A stretch of DNA of 47,470 bases, taken from assembly GCA_035553515.1 (NCBI GenBank), contig DATNDG010000147.1, positions 1 to 47,470 on the forward strand. The letters run 5' to 3'. Both the position numbers and the translations under genes were made by a program. Numbering within the stretch: position 1 is the first letter of the stretch; each line of letters begins with the position of its first letter. The stretch comes from DAHUYF01 sp035553515 (GTDB lineage: Bacteria > Pseudomonadota > Alphaproteobacteria > ATCC43930 > CGMCC-115725). Positions 22,194-31,236 of this stretch are shown piece by piece. The notes below the pieces were generated by a model that saw only the letters and a list, made by a program, of their open reading frames with translations, was not told where the DNA came from and searched no databases.

Positions 22194-23489
22194 ATGAGCG
22201 AACCTGCCCAGATCATTGCCTTCGAGCCGGCGCAACCTGCCGGAAGGCCGGTCAAGGATCTCTACGAGATCGGCGAGATCCCGCCGCTCGGCCATGTGCC
22301 GCGGCGCATGTATGCCTGGGCGATCCGCCGCGAGCGGCACGGACCGCCCGATGAGGCGATGCAGGTCGAGGTGGTGCCGACGCCGGAGCTCGCGCCCGAC
22401 GAGGTGCTGGTGATGGTGATGGCGGCGGGGGTCAACTACAACGGCGTCTGGGCGGCACTCGGCCAGCCGATCTCGCCCTTCGACGTGCACAAGGCGCAAT
22501 ACCACGTCGCCGGCTCCGACGCCGCGGGCGTGGTCTGGGCGGTCGGCTCGAAGGTGAAGCGCTGGAAGATTGGCGACGAGGTCGTCGTCCATTGCAACCA
22601 GGATGACGGCGACGACGAGGAGTGCAATGGCGGCGATCCCATGTTCTCGCCGTCGCAGCGCATCTGGGGCTACGAGACGCCCGACGGCTCCTTCGCCCAA
22701 TTCGCCCGCGTCCAAGGCCGCCAGCTCATGGAGCGGCCGAAGCATCTCACTTGGGAGGAGAGCGGCTGCTATGTGCTGACGCTCGCCACCGCCTACCGCA
22801 TGCTGTTCGGCCATCGCCCGCATGTGCTGCGGCCGGGGCAGAACGTGCTGGTCTGGGGCGCGGCCGGCGGGCTCGGCTCGATGGCGATCCAGCTCATCGC
22901 CACCGCCGGCGCCAACGCGATCGCCATCATCTCCGACGACGAGAAGCGCGACTTCGTCATGTCGCTCGGCGCCAAGGGGGTCATCAACCGCAAGAAATTC
23001 GATTGCTGGGGGAGGCTCCCCGACGTCAACAGCGCCGGCGGCTATGGCGACTACATGAAGAAGGTGCGCGCCTTCGGCAAGGCGATCTGGGACATCACCG
23101 GCAAGGGCAACGACGTCGATTTCGTCTTCGAGCATCCGGGCGAGCAGACCTTCCCGGTCTCCTGCTTCGTGGTGAAGCGCGGCGGCATGGTCGTCTTCTG
23201 CGCCGGCACCACCGGCTACAACATCAGCTTCGATGCGCGCTTCGTCTGGATGCGACAGAAGCGCATCCAGGGCAGCCATTTCGCCAACCTGCTGCAGGCG
23301 AGCCAGGCGAACAACCTCGTCGTGCAGCGGCGCATCGATCCCTGCATGTCCGAGGTCTTCGCCTGGAGCGACATCCCGCGCGCGCATATCAAGATGTGGC
23401 GCAACGAGCACAAGCCCGGCAACATGGCCGTCCTCGTCCAAGCTAAGCGCCCAGGCCTGCGCGGCCTCGAAGAGGCCGCCGGCGCTTAG
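22194..23489 (+). CDS. ccr: Crotonyl-CoA carboxylase/reductase
   Basis: 431-residue MDR-superfamily enzyme that reductively carboxylates crotonyl-CoA to (2S)-ethylmalonyl-CoA with NADPH and CO2. Typical features are GEIPPLGHVPRRMYAWAIR, VMAAGVNYNGVWAALGQPIS, HVAGSDAAGVVW, NADPH-binding VWGAAGGLGSMAIQLI and VVFCAGTTGYNISFDARFVW. The ATG at 22194 has GGGAG upstream; an extension to 22101 lacks support. It pairs with divergent ecm and downstream mcd as the core of the ethylmalonyl-CoA pathway. Confidence 0.96.
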   Translation: MSEPAQIIAFEPAQPAGRPVKDLYEIGEIPPLGHVPRRMYAWAIRRERHGPPDEAMQVEVVPTPELAPDEVLVMVMAAGVNYNGVWAALGQPISPFDVHKAQYHVAGSDAAGVVWAVGSKVKRWKIGDEVVVHCNQDDGDDEECNGGDPMFSPSQRIWGYETPDGSFAQFARVQGRQLMERPKHLTWEESGCYVLTLATAYRMLFGHRPHVLRPGQNVLVWGAAGGLGSMAIQLIATAGANAIAIISDDEKRDFVMSLGAKGVINRKKFDCWGRLPDVNSAGGYGDYMKKVRAFGKAIWDITGKGNDVDFVFEHPGEQTFPVSCFVVKRGGMVVFCAGTTGYNISFDARFVWMRQKRIQGSHFANLLQASQANNLVVQRRIDPCMSEVFAWSDIPRAHIKMWRNEHKPGNMAVLVQAKRPGLRGLEEAAGA

Positions 23490-23511
23490 TCGAACGCGTC
23501 ACGATTCATCT

Positions 23512-23614
23512 CCCTCTCCGCCCTTGGGGGCGGAGAGGGCAGGGTGAGGTGGGGGACGCTTCGCGGCCGCCCACCTCATCCTAAATCCTTCTCCGCCCCC
23601 TGGGCGGAGAAGGA
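23512..23614. repeat. Two palindromic repeat elements between ccr and mcd
   Basis: CCCTCTCCGCCC/GGGCGGAGAGGG (23512-23539) and TCCTTCTCCGCCC/GGGCGGAGAAGGA (23586-23614) flank a GTGAGGTGGG spacer. They belong to the same family as those at 19795-19902, 31894-31980, 32037-32075 and 47435-47458. Confidence 0.75.
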
Positions 23615-23635
23615 CTTCTAAGGGAACTCAACCTC

Positions 23636-25333
23636 ATGGCTCTAACGGCAAGCACTGCGGCAGCGACCGGTGGCCCGCTGCTCCCCGATCTCCTGCCGCT
23701 CGCCGGGCGTGCGCTCGATGCGGCGGATGCGCTGGTGGCGGCGGCAAAGCGCAGGCTGCTGGCCGAGCTCGCGCCGGGCGGCGCCATCGATCCGGCGCTG
23801 CTCGAGCAGCGGCAGTTCGCGGCGCATGGCTATGCCTGGATGGCGACTTATGTCGAGGCGCTGCGGCGGCTCCTGCTCTGGGCCGAGCGGCTGGAGGACC
23901 AGGGCGAGCTGCGCGAGCTCGAGGCGCTCACCCTGCAGATGGGCTTCGGCGAATATCTGGGGCAGCTGCAGGGCGGCATCGCGCTGAGCCAGGGCGAGGT
24001 GGTGCGGCCGCACGATCTGGGCCTCGGCGAGGCCGAGCTCGAGGCCTTCCGCCGGCCCGAGGTGATGACGCTCATCCGCGGCGGCAACAGCGAGGGTGCG
24101 CGTGCGCGGCTGGCCGCCCTCATCGCGCCGGCGCTCGAGAGCGGCGATTTCGGCCGGCTCGCGCTCGGCGAGGAGGCGCTCGACATGGTGCGCGACCAAT
24201 TCCGCCGCTTCGGCGCCGAGCGGGTCGAGCCCTTCGCCCATGACTGGCATCTGAAGGACGAGCTCATCCCGCTGCCGGTCGTCGAGGAGATGAGCGGCCT
24301 CGGCGTCTTCGGCCTCACCGTGCCGGAGGAGTTCGGCGGGCTCGGCCTCGGCAAGCTCGCGATGTGCACCGTCTCGGAGGAGCTGTCGCGGGCCTATATC
24401 GGCGTCGGCTCGCTCGGCACCCGCTCGGAAATCGCCGCCGAGCTCATCCGTCTTGGCGGCACCCCGGCGCAGAAGGCGAAATACCTGCCGCGCATCGCCT
24501 CGGGCGCGATCCTGCCGACCGCGGTCTTCACCGAGCCCAATACCGGCTCCGATCTCGGCTCGCTCAGGACGCGCGCCGTGCGCGAGGGCAATCTCTACAA
24601 GGTCTTCGGCGCCAAGACCTGGATCACCCATGCGGCGCGCACCGATCTCATGACGCTGCTGGTGCGCACCGATCCCAAGACCAGCGACTATCGCGGCCTC
24701 AGCATGTTCCTTGCCGAGAAGCCGCGCGGCAGCGAAAGCGATCCCTTCCCGGCGCCGGGCATGAGCGGCGGCGAGATCCGCGTGCTGGGATATCGCGGCA
24801 TGAAGGAATACGAGATCGGCTTCGACGGCTTCGCCGTGCCGGCGGAGAACCTGCTCGGCGGCATCGAGGGGCAGGGCTTCAAGCAGCTCATGGCGACCTT
24901 CGAGAGCGCCCGCATCCAGACCGCGTCGCGCGCCATCGGCGTCGCACAGAACGCGCTCGAGCTGGGGCTTCGCTATGCGCTCGAGCGCCGCCAGTTCGGC
25001 AAGCCGATCTATGCCTTCCCGCGCGTCTTCGGCAAGCTCGCCTGGATGGCGGTCGAGACCATGCTGGCGCGGCAATTGACCTATTTCGCGGCGCGCCAGA
25101 AGGACAGCGACCGGCGCTGCGACATCGAGGCCGGCATGGCGAAGCTGCTGGCGGCGCGCACCGCCTGGGCCAATGCCGACAACGCGCTCCAGATCCATGG
25201 CGGCAACGGCTACGCGCTCGAATACAAGATCAGCCGCGTGCTCTCGGACGCGCGCATCCTCAACATCTTCGAGGGCGCCGCCGAGATCCAGGCCCACGTC
25301 ATCGCCCGCGGATTGCTCGCCGGCCGGAACTGA
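23636..25333 (+). CDS. mcd: (2S)-Methylsuccinyl-CoA dehydrogenase
   Basis: 565 residues, about 150 longer at the N-terminus than ordinary acyl-CoA dehydrogenases, as is characteristic of methylsuccinyl-CoA dehydrogenase. The FAD-binding dehydrogenase core runs from about residue 180 (VPEEFGGLGLGKL, FTEPNTGSDLGSLRTRAV, WITHAARTDLMTLLVRT). It ends LQIHGGNGYALEYKISRVLSD cut by a short gap to NIFEGAAEIQ, with a candidate catalytic Glu. It oxidises methylsuccinyl-CoA to mesaconyl-CoA. Located downstream of ccr, after a palindromic spacer. Confidence 0.93.
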   Translation: MALTASTAAATGGPLLPDLLPLAGRALDAADALVAAAKRRLLAELAPGGAIDPALLEQRQFAAHGYAWMATYVEALRRLLLWAERLEDQGELRELEALTLQMGFGEYLGQLQGGIALSQGEVVRPHDLGLGEAELEAFRRPEVMTLIRGGNSEGARARLAALIAPALESGDFGRLALGEEALDMVRDQFRRFGAERVEPFAHDWHLKDELIPLPVVEEMSGLGVFGLTVPEEFGGLGLGKLAMCTVSEELSRAYIGVGSLGTRSEIAAELIRLGGTPAQKAKYLPRIASGAILPTAVFTEPNTGSDLGSLRTRAVREGNLYKVFGAKTWITHAARTDLMTLLVRTDPKTSDYRGLSMFLAEKPRGSESDPFPAPGMSGGEIRVLGYRGMKEYEIGFDGFAVPAENLLGGIEGQGFKQLMATFESARIQTASRAIGVAQNALELGLRYALERRQFGKPIYAFPRVFGKLAWMAVETMLARQLTYFAARQKDSDRRCDIEAGMAKLLAARTAWANADNALQIHGGNGYALEYKISRVLSDARILNIFEGAAEIQAHVIARGLLAGRN

Positions 25334-25461
25334 TGCGCTGCAGGGAGCACCCTGAACCTGCAGTCGCCCGCCTCAAAAATCCCACAACTCGCTCACAGCC
25401 GTTCCCGCGTCGGTCGCATAGTCTCCGGGCCTGCGACCGCTTCTCGCGGGGGGAATGAGCG

Positions 25462-25686
25462 ATGCCGCTGGGTTCTGATGCGATATGGCAGGAAGAGTGG
25501 CAAGCGCTGCTGCGCCGGCGCGATGCGGTGCTGGAGCGGTCGCGCGCGCTTCAGCACGAGATCCGCGAGGTGCTGCGCCGGCGCGAGGCGCTGCCCATGG
25601 ACCTCCTGCGCTCGGCCGAGCGCACCGATGGCGAGCTGGCCGCCCTGAGGGCGCGGCTCAAGGAGTTCCTCGGCCGGATCGGCTGA
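25462..25686 (+). CDS. Small coiled-coil hypothetical protein (74 aa)
   Basis: The ATG at 25462 follows GGGGGAATGAGCG. The product is nearly all helix with heptad character (WQALLRRRDAVLERSRALQH, REVLRRREALPMDLLRS, ELAALRARLKEFLGRI). Probably a soluble oligomeric protein. No family recognised. Confidence 0.6.
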   Translation: MPLGSDAIWQEEWQALLRRRDAVLERSRALQHEIREVLRRREALPMDLLRSAERTDGELAALRARLKEFLGRIG

Positions 25687-25765
25687 GCAGTTCCGCCTTG
25701 CGGGGCGGTGGGTAAAAGGGCGATTCTGTCGGCCGGCGCCTCAACGAGAGAGCGGGCCTCCGCCC

Positions 25766-27049
25766 ATGTCGGTACCGCCGGTCACGAACCTTGCCCTGCT
25801 GCTGGGGCTCTCCTTCTTCTTCGGCCTGGCCTTTGAGGACTTCTACCGGCGCGACGGCGAGGCGCGGCCGGGCGGCGTGCGCACCTTTCCCCTGCTGGCG
25901 ATCAGCGGCGGGCTGCTCTACCTCATCGACACGACTTCCGCGCTGCCCTTCGTCGCCGGGCTCATCGCGCTCGCCGCCTGGCTCGTCGTCTATTACCGCG
26001 ACCGCATGCGCAGCGTCGACGCGACCGGCGCACCCGATGTCGAGCTCATCGTGCCGGTGTGCAATCTGCTGGCCTATCTGCTCGGGCCGATCGCGCTGGG
26101 CGAGCCGCCCTGGGTCGGCGTCGGCGTCACCGTCGCCGCGGTTCTGCTGCTGGCCGGGCGCGAGCGGCTGCATCGCCTCGCGCGGCGGGTCGAGACGCGC
26201 GAGATCGTCATCGCCGGCCAGTTCCTGCTGCTCACCGGCCTCGTCCTGCCGCTGCTGCCGAACGAGCCGGTCACCACGCTCACCAGCATCACCCCCTACA
26301 AGGTCTGGCTCGCGCTCCTCGCCGTTTGCACCATCTCCTATGCGAGCTATCTGCTTCGGCGCTATGTCGCGCCGCCGGGCGGCGATCTCTGGGTGGCGGC
26401 GCTGGGCGGGCTCTATTCCTCGACCGCCACCACCGTGGTGCTGGCGCGGCGCGGCGCGGCCGATCCCGCGGCATTGCCGCGCGCCCAGGCCGGGATCATC
26501 CTCGCCACGGCGCTGATGTATCCGCGCGTGCTGGTGGTGATCGGCGTCTTCAATCCGAAGCTCGCGCTGGGCCTCGCGCCGCCGCTCCTCGCGCTTGCGC
26601 TGATCGGCCTGCTGCTCGCCTTCTGGCAATACCGCCGCGCCGGTGCGCCGCCGCGCGAGCTGGCGCCGGAGCAGGAGGCGCAGCGCAACCCGCTGGAGCT
26701 CAGCGCCGCGGCGCTCTTCGCCGTGCTCTTCGTCGTCATCTCGGTGGCCTCGAGCTGGGTGAAGAGCCGCTTCGGCGAGACCGGCATCGACGTGCTCGCC
26801 GCCATCGTCGGCATCACCGACATCGATCCCTTCGTGCTGAGCCTGGCGCAAGGTGTGGCCGCGCCGCTCTCGATTGCCGCCGCCGGCGCCGCGGTGCTCA
26901 TCGCCACCGCCTCCAACAATCTGCTCAAGGCGGGCTATGCCGCGACCTTCGCCGGGTTGAGGCGAAGCCTCCCCGCGGTGGGCGCGTTGGTGGCGCTGGC
27001 GCTGGGCGGTATCCTGATTGCGCTCTGGCTCATCCTGAACGGAGCGTGA
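25766..27049 (+). CDS. MgtC/DUF4010 family membrane protein
   Basis: 427 residues with about twelve membrane segments. The N-terminal half resembles MgtC/SapB-type proteins (LALLLGLSFFFGLAFEDFYR, RTFPLLAISGGLLYLID). The C-terminal half is a DUF4010 domain (ALGGLYSSTATTVVLARRG, ALMYPRVLVVIGVFNP, GITDIDPFVLSLAQG, ASNNLLKAGYAATF). Transport substrate unknown. It is followed at 18 bases by PPK2, so the two are probably co-transcribed. Confidence 0.88.
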   Translation: MSVPPVTNLALLLGLSFFFGLAFEDFYRRDGEARPGGVRTFPLLAISGGLLYLIDTTSALPFVAGLIALAAWLVVYYRDRMRSVDATGAPDVELIVPVCNLLAYLLGPIALGEPPWVGVGVTVAAVLLLAGRERLHRLARRVETREIVIAGQFLLLTGLVLPLLPNEPVTTLTSITPYKVWLALLAVCTISYASYLLRRYVAPPGGDLWVAALGGLYSSTATTVVLARRGAADPAALPRAQAGIILATALMYPRVLVVIGVFNPKLALGLAPPLLALALIGLLLAFWQYRRAGAPPRELAPEQEAQRNPLELSAAALFAVLFVVISVASSWVKSRFGETGIDVLAAIVGITDIDPFVLSLAQGVAAPLSIAAAGAAVLIATASNNLLKAGYAATFAGLRRSLPAVGALVALALGGILIALWLILNGA

Positions 27050-27066
27050 GGGGAGGGGAAGGGAGC

Positions 27067-27840
27067 ATGGCGCACGGGACTCTCGGCAAGCACCATTACG
27101 AGCGGGCGCTGCTCAAGCTGCAGATCGAGCTGGTCAAGCTGCAGCGCGAGCTGATCGCCGGCCACGACCGCATCCTGGTGCTCCTCGAGGGCCGCGACGC
27201 CGCCGGCAAGGACGGCACCATCAAGCATATGATCGAGCATCTGAGCCCGCGCGAGACGCGGGTGGTGGCGCTGGGGCCGCCTTCCGATCGGGACCAGCAC
27301 TCCTGGTACTTCCAGCGCTATGTCCGCTACCTGCCCACCGCGGGCGAGATGGTGCTGTTCAATCGCAGCTGGTACAACCGCGCCGGCGTCGAGCCGGTGA
27401 TGGGCTTCTGCACCAAGAAAGAGACGCGCGAGTTCCTCGAGACGGTGCCGGCCTTCGAACGGATGCTGGTGCGCTCCGGCATCAGCCTCTTCAAATACTA
27501 TCTCGACATCACCAAGAAAGAGCAGAAGGCGCGGCTCGCCGACCGCCGCCGCGATCCCTTGAAGCAATGGAAGCTGAGCCCGGTCGACGCCAAGGCGCAC
27601 AAGCTCTGGGCGGAATACAGCGCGGCGCGCAACGCGATGTTCCGCGCGACCCACACCGAATTCGCGCCCTGGACGGTGATCCGCTCCGACGACAAGCACC
27701 GGGCGCGCCTCAATCTCATCCGCGACCTGCTGTCGCGCCTCGAGTATCGCGGCCGCAAGGCGGGCTTGCTGAAGCCCGACCGCGACGTCGTCTTCACCTA
27801 CGATCCGCTGCTCATCGCCAACGGCACCATCGCGCGCTAG
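27067..27840 (+). CDS. ppk2: Polyphosphate kinase 2
   Basis: 257-residue PPK2-family kinase. Walker A is LEGRDAAGKDGTIK, the lid and polyphosphate regions include YVRYLPTAGEMVLFNRSWYN (Walker B-like), and the C-terminal domain ends RKAGLLKPDRDVVFTYDP. It transfers phosphate between polyphosphate and nucleoside diphosphates. GGGAGGGGAAGGGAGC precedes the ATG at 27067. A much longer upstream frame is read through the DUF4010 gene and is not real. Confidence 0.93.
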   Translation: MAHGTLGKHHYERALLKLQIELVKLQRELIAGHDRILVLLEGRDAAGKDGTIKHMIEHLSPRETRVVALGPPSDRDQHSWYFQRYVRYLPTAGEMVLFNRSWYNRAGVEPVMGFCTKKETREFLETVPAFERMLVRSGISLFKYYLDITKKEQKARLADRRRDPLKQWKLSPVDAKAHKLWAEYSAARNAMFRATHTEFAPWTVIRSDDKHRARLNLIRDLLSRLEYRGRKAGLLKPDRDVVFTYDPLLIANGTIAR

Positions 27841-27867
27841 CTACGTTCTTCATGGCACAAAGAACCC

Positions 27868-27908
27868 ACCTCATCCTGAGCGCGAGCGAAGCGAGCAGTC
27901 GAAGGACG
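27868..27908. repeat. Dispersed repeat with inserted GC hairpin
   Basis: Inverse copy of the 19744-19766 element: CCTCATCCTGAG at one end, GTCGAAGGA at the other, with a GCGAGCGAAGCGAGC hairpin inserted between. Lies between convergent ppk2 and the GDT1 gene. Confidence 0.65.
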
Positions 27909-28015
27909 CACCACCCTTCGTCCCAGCGAAATCCGGCGCGGCTGAGGGGTGCTGTGCTAGGATCGGACGTCGCTCATCGCGGCAGAGCGGCCGGGACTGC
28001 GTCAATGAGGGAGCG

Positions 28016-28048
28016 GAAAAATTTCCTCAACGATGTACATCGTTGAGG
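28016..28048 (-). terminator. Terminator of the GDT1-type gene
   Basis: Perfect 24-base palindrome at 28025-28048 (arm CCTCAACGAT). On the minus strand it is followed by AAATTTTTCC. It lies 11 bases after the stop codon. Confidence 0.8.
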
Positions 28049-28058
28049 TAGTCGGAAC

Positions 28059-28616
28059 TCAGAGGCCGAAGGGCACCAGCAGTCCGAAGGCGGCGAAGAG
28101 GCCGGCAGCGGCGTAGCGCGTCCAGCGCGGATCGAGCCAGCCCGCCGCGTAGCGGCCGAACAGCACCGTCGGAATGTCGACCGCCATCATGCCGATGGTC
28201 GAGCCCGCCACCACCGGCAGCACGGTTTGGTATTGCGCGGCGAGCGCCATGGTGGTGATCTGCGTCTTGTCGCCCATCTCGGCGAGGAAATAGGCGATCA
28301 GGGTGGCGAGGAAGGCGTTGCCGCTCGAGCGCGTCATCCGGCTCTCGTCGAGCCGGTCCGGCACCAGCATCCAGACCGCCATGAGGAGGAACGCCGCCGC
28401 CAGGCCCCAGCGCAGCAGGCCGGGGCTGATCGCCGCGGCGGCCATCTCGCCGACCGCGCCCGCGAGCAGGTGGTTGGCGATCGTCGCCGTCAGCATGCCC
28501 AGGATGATCGGCAGCGGCCGGGCGAAGCGCGAGGCGAGCAGCAGGGCCAGGATCTGCGTCTTGTCGCCGATTTCGGAAAGTGCGACGAGCAGGGCGGAAG
28601 TGAGGGCGGCGTGCAT
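28059..28616 (-). CDS. GDT1/UPF0016 (TMEM165) family cation transporter
   Basis: 185 residues, six membrane helices in two homologous halves. Each half carries the family signature E-x-G-D-K-T: ALSEIGDKTQILALLLASR near residue 15 and FLAEMGDKTQITTMALA near residue 113. Family members export Mn2+ or Ca2+. The ATG at 28616 is the first that precedes the first repeat; the frame stays open further upstream but reads antisense to the next gene. A strong terminator follows. Confidence 0.92.
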   Translation of the reverse strand: MHAALTSALLVALSEIGDKTQILALLLASRFARPLPIILGMLTATIANHLLAGAVGEMAAAAISPGLLRWGLAAAFLLMAVWMLVPDRLDESRMTRSSGNAFLATLIAYFLAEMGDKTQITTMALAAQYQTVLPVVAGSTIGMMAVDIPTVLFGRYAAGWLDPRWTRYAAAGLFAAFGLLVPFGL

Positions 28617-28685
28617 GGAGGCGACGCCACGGTAGCGGATATTCGTGCGCACGCAAGCTAAGATGGGAGAGGAAAGGAAAGAGGC

Positions 28686-29756
28686 ATGCGGGTTCGCATC
28701 GTCGGCGCGCCGCCGCGCTACATCCAGGGTCCGGGCGTTCTGGCGCAGCTTGCGCCGCGCCTTGCCGAGTTCGGCCGCCGACCCTTCATCATCGCCGATC
28801 CTTCGGCGGGCGACGCGCTGCGCCAGGAGCTCGAGCAGCATCTCAAGGAGACGAGCGACCGCGTCATCTTCGGCCTCGCCAGCGGCGCCTGCACCGCGGC
28901 CGAAATCGCGCGCTTCGCCGAGACGGCCCGTACCCTCGAGGCCGATCTGCTCGCCGGCCTTGGCGGCGCGGCGGCGCTCGGCATCGCCAAGGGGGTATCG
29001 CTGACGGCACGCCTGCCGCTCATTGCCCTGCCGATCGCGCCCTGCTGCCACGCGGCGGTGAGCCGGGTGATCGATGTCGAGGCCGAGGGCGAAGCGCCGG
29101 CCGAGACGCGGCTCATGCCGCTGCCGCCCGACCTGGTGGTGGCCGACACCGCGGCCTTTGCCGCGGCGCCGGCGCGGCTCTTCATCGCCGGCATCGGCGA
29201 TGCGATCGCGCGCAAATTCGAGATCGAGCAGGGTGCGGCCGCCGGCGCGCAGAACCTGCTCGGCGGCAGCGCGGGCCTGCTCGCCGCGGCGGCGGCCGAC
29301 GGCGCTTATAGGGCGCTGCGCGAGGACGCGATCGCCGCACTGGCGCTGCGCACGCGGCGGAGCGGCGGCGAGGCGCTCGAGCGCGTGGTCGAGGCGATGC
29401 TGCTGCTGGGCGGCATCGCGCATGAGAGCGGCGGCCCCTCGATCGCGCATGGCCTGGCGCGCGGCTTCGCGGCGCTGCCCGCCTGCCGCACCGCGCTCCA
29501 CGGCGAGCTCGTCGCCTTCGCTCTTCTCGCCCAGCTCGTCCTCGAAGAGCGCCCGGCCGATCTCCTCGCCGATCTCCGCGGCTTCTATCGCTCGCTGGGC
29601 CTGCCGACGCGGCTCGCCGAGCTCGGCATCGTCGCCGATGCCACCGCTGCCGCCGAGACCGCAGCGCGCCGTGCCGGCGAAGCTTGGCTCATCCCGCTCG
29701 ACGCCAAGCGCCTCGCGCGCGCCATCCTCGATGCCGATGCGCTCGCGGCCCAATAA
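28686..29756 (+). CDS. Iron-type alcohol (glycerol) dehydrogenase homologue
   Basis: 356 residues with the glycerol-dehydrogenase fold. The metal ligands of GldA are kept: Asp in GIGDAIARKFE, His in GGPSIAHGLARGF and His in ALHGELVAFALL. The NAD-binding GGGK(S/T)xD motif, however, is replaced by GLGGAAALGIAKGV and the (T)APCS-type segment by IAPCCHAAVSRVID. Cofactor use may therefore differ, or activity may be lost. GAGAGGAAAGGAAAGAGGC precedes the ATG. Substrate unknown. Confidence 0.82.
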   Translation: MRVRIVGAPPRYIQGPGVLAQLAPRLAEFGRRPFIIADPSAGDALRQELEQHLKETSDRVIFGLASGACTAAEIARFAETARTLEADLLAGLGGAAALGIAKGVSLTARLPLIALPIAPCCHAAVSRVIDVEAEGEAPAETRLMPLPPDLVVADTAAFAAAPARLFIAGIGDAIARKFEIEQGAAAGAQNLLGGSAGLLAAAAADGAYRALREDAIAALALRTRRSGGEALERVVEAMLLLGGIAHESGGPSIAHGLARGFAALPACRTALHGELVAFALLAQLVLEERPADLLADLRGFYRSLGLPTRLAELGIVADATAAAETAARRAGEAWLIPLDAKRLARAILDADALAAQ

Positions 29757-29873
29757 TGCCCCATTTCCGCGCCAAATCTGACATTGGGCGCTCGCGGCAT
29801 CGCTGAATAGAATCCAATCAGAACAACTCACCGGCGGAAGCCGGGTTGGCAAAAGGGAACGGGGGAAACGCTG

Positions 29874-30107
29874 ATGCGCAAGCAGGTGCTGTGGCTGGTG
29901 CTGGTTGCAATCTGGGTCGCGCTCCTGCTTTCCGAAGGGCTACCGATCGGCGGTGTGCCGTGGCACCCCGCGCCGTCGATCGCGGCGAGCGCGCACGATG
30001 CAGCCGCGCCGGCAGGGCGCAGTGGCGTCGTGCGCGTCGCCTGCCGCGAGACGCGCTCGGATGTTGCCGCGCGGAGCGGCGACGCAGACTGCGCGGGAAC
30101 GTTCTGA
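29874..30107 (+). CDS. Small exported or membrane-anchored protein (77 aa)
   Basis: GGGGGAAACGCTG precedes the ATG at 29874. The N-terminus is a signal anchor or signal peptide (RKQVLWLVLVAIWVALLL). The remainder is polar, Ala-rich, with two cysteines. Its stop is four bases before the end of the convergent dehydrogenase gene. No family recognised. Confidence 0.5.
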   Translation: MRKQVLWLVLVAIWVALLLSEGLPIGGVPWHPAPSIAASAHDAAAPAGRSGVVRVACRETRSDVAARSGDADCAGTF

Positions 30108-30110
30108 GAC

Positions 30111-31124
30111 TCAGAACTCGATGCAGATCTTGCCGAAGTGCCGTCCTTCGGCGATGGCGCGGATGGCGTCGGCCACTTCCGCGAAGGCATAGCGCCTGGC
30201 GTCGATCGGCGGCTTGACGCCGGCGAGCTCGATCGCCCGCACCATCTCCTCGAAAGCGTTGCGGCTGCCCAGGGTCACGCCCTGGAGGCGGACATTCGTC
30301 GTGACGACGCGGCCGAGATTGAGCTCGGCCATGCCGCCCGAGAGCACGCCGATCATGGCGAGCGTACCGCTGGTGCGGATGCAGCGCAGCGACTGGTCGA
30401 GGGTCTCGGCGCCGCCGAGTTCGACGACGAGATCGGCGCCCCGCCCCGAAAGCGCGTTGCGCACCTCGCGGCCCCATTCGGGATGGGTCTTGTAGTTGAT
30501 GCCGAGATCGGTGCCGAACTCTTTCGCGCGCTTGAGCTTCTCGTCGCTCGACGAGGTCAGGATGACGAAGGCGCCCTGCATCTTGGCGAAGAGCGCGGCG
30601 AAGAGCGACACGCCGCCGGTGCCCTGCGTCACCACCGTGTCGCCCGCCTTGACGCCGTTGCCGACCACCGCGCTCCACGCGGTGAGCGCGGCGCAGGGGA
30701 GCGTCGCCGCCTCGAGCGCGCTCCAGCCTTTCGGCGCCTTCACCACGCCCTGCTGCGGCAGCAGCATCATCTCCTGCATCACGCCGTCGAGCGGGCCGCC
30801 CAGCATGAAGGGGCGGTGCTCCTCGCGCATCGGCCCCGCGATCCAACTCTGGGCGAAGGAGGGACAGACCAGGTCGCCGGGCCGGACGCGCGTGACGCCC
30901 GCGCCGATCTCGACCACCGTGCCGGCGCCGTCGGAGATCGGGATGATCGGCAGCTCGCCGCTATGGCTGCCATAGCCGCGCCGGGTCATGACGAAGTCGC
31001 GGAAATTGACCGAGGCCGCCGCCATCTTGATCAGCACTTCGCCCGGTCCGGGCTTCCGCTCCGGCCGCGTGCCCGGCTTGATGTGCTCGACCCCCCAGGC
31101 GTCGCGCAGCTCCATGACCTTCAT
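30111..31124 (-). CDS. Zinc-type/MDR NAD(P)-dependent alcohol dehydrogenase
   Basis: 337-residue medium-chain dehydrogenase/reductase. The catalytic domain has VLIKMAAASVNFRDFVMTRR and PISDGAGTVVEIG. The cofactor domain has VVTQGTGGVSLFAALFAK (GxGGxS) and VVELGGAETLDQSL. The usual zinc-binding Cys in the active site is absent (NFRD in place of C-x-TD), which suggests a quinone-oxidoreductase-like, zinc-free enzyme. Substrate unknown. Confidence 0.9.
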   Translation of the reverse strand: MKVMELRDAWGVEHIKPGTRPERKPGPGEVLIKMAAASVNFRDFVMTRRGYGSHSGELPIIPISDGAGTVVEIGAGVTRVRPGDLVCPSFAQSWIAGPMREEHRPFMLGGPLDGVMQEMMLLPQQGVVKAPKGWSALEAATLPCAALTAWSAVVGNGVKAGDTVVTQGTGGVSLFAALFAKMQGAFVILTSSSDEKLKRAKEFGTDLGINYKTHPEWGREVRNALSGRGADLVVELGGAETLDQSLRCIRTSGTLAMIGVLSGGMAELNLGRVVTTNVRLQGVTLGSRNAFEEMVRAIELAGVKPPIDARRYAFAEVADAIRAIAEGRHFGKICIEF

Positions 31125-31236
31125 GGCCGTCCTCCCTGGCTGCTGCCGACTAGCTGCCGCTCATGGTTGCGTCAATGCCGGTTGCGGAAGGGTCCCGCCA
31201 GTACCTAGATTCAGCCGCGGAGCAGGGAGGCGAGCC

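Noticed and set aside
23642..25297. 551-codon minus-strand open frame
   Set aside because: Antisense shadow of methylsuccinyl-CoA dehydrogenase.
26059..27066. 336-codon N-terminal extension of PPK2
   Set aside because: Overlaps the DUF4010 gene in another frame; the ATG at 27067 has a strong ribosome site and gives the normal PPK2 length.
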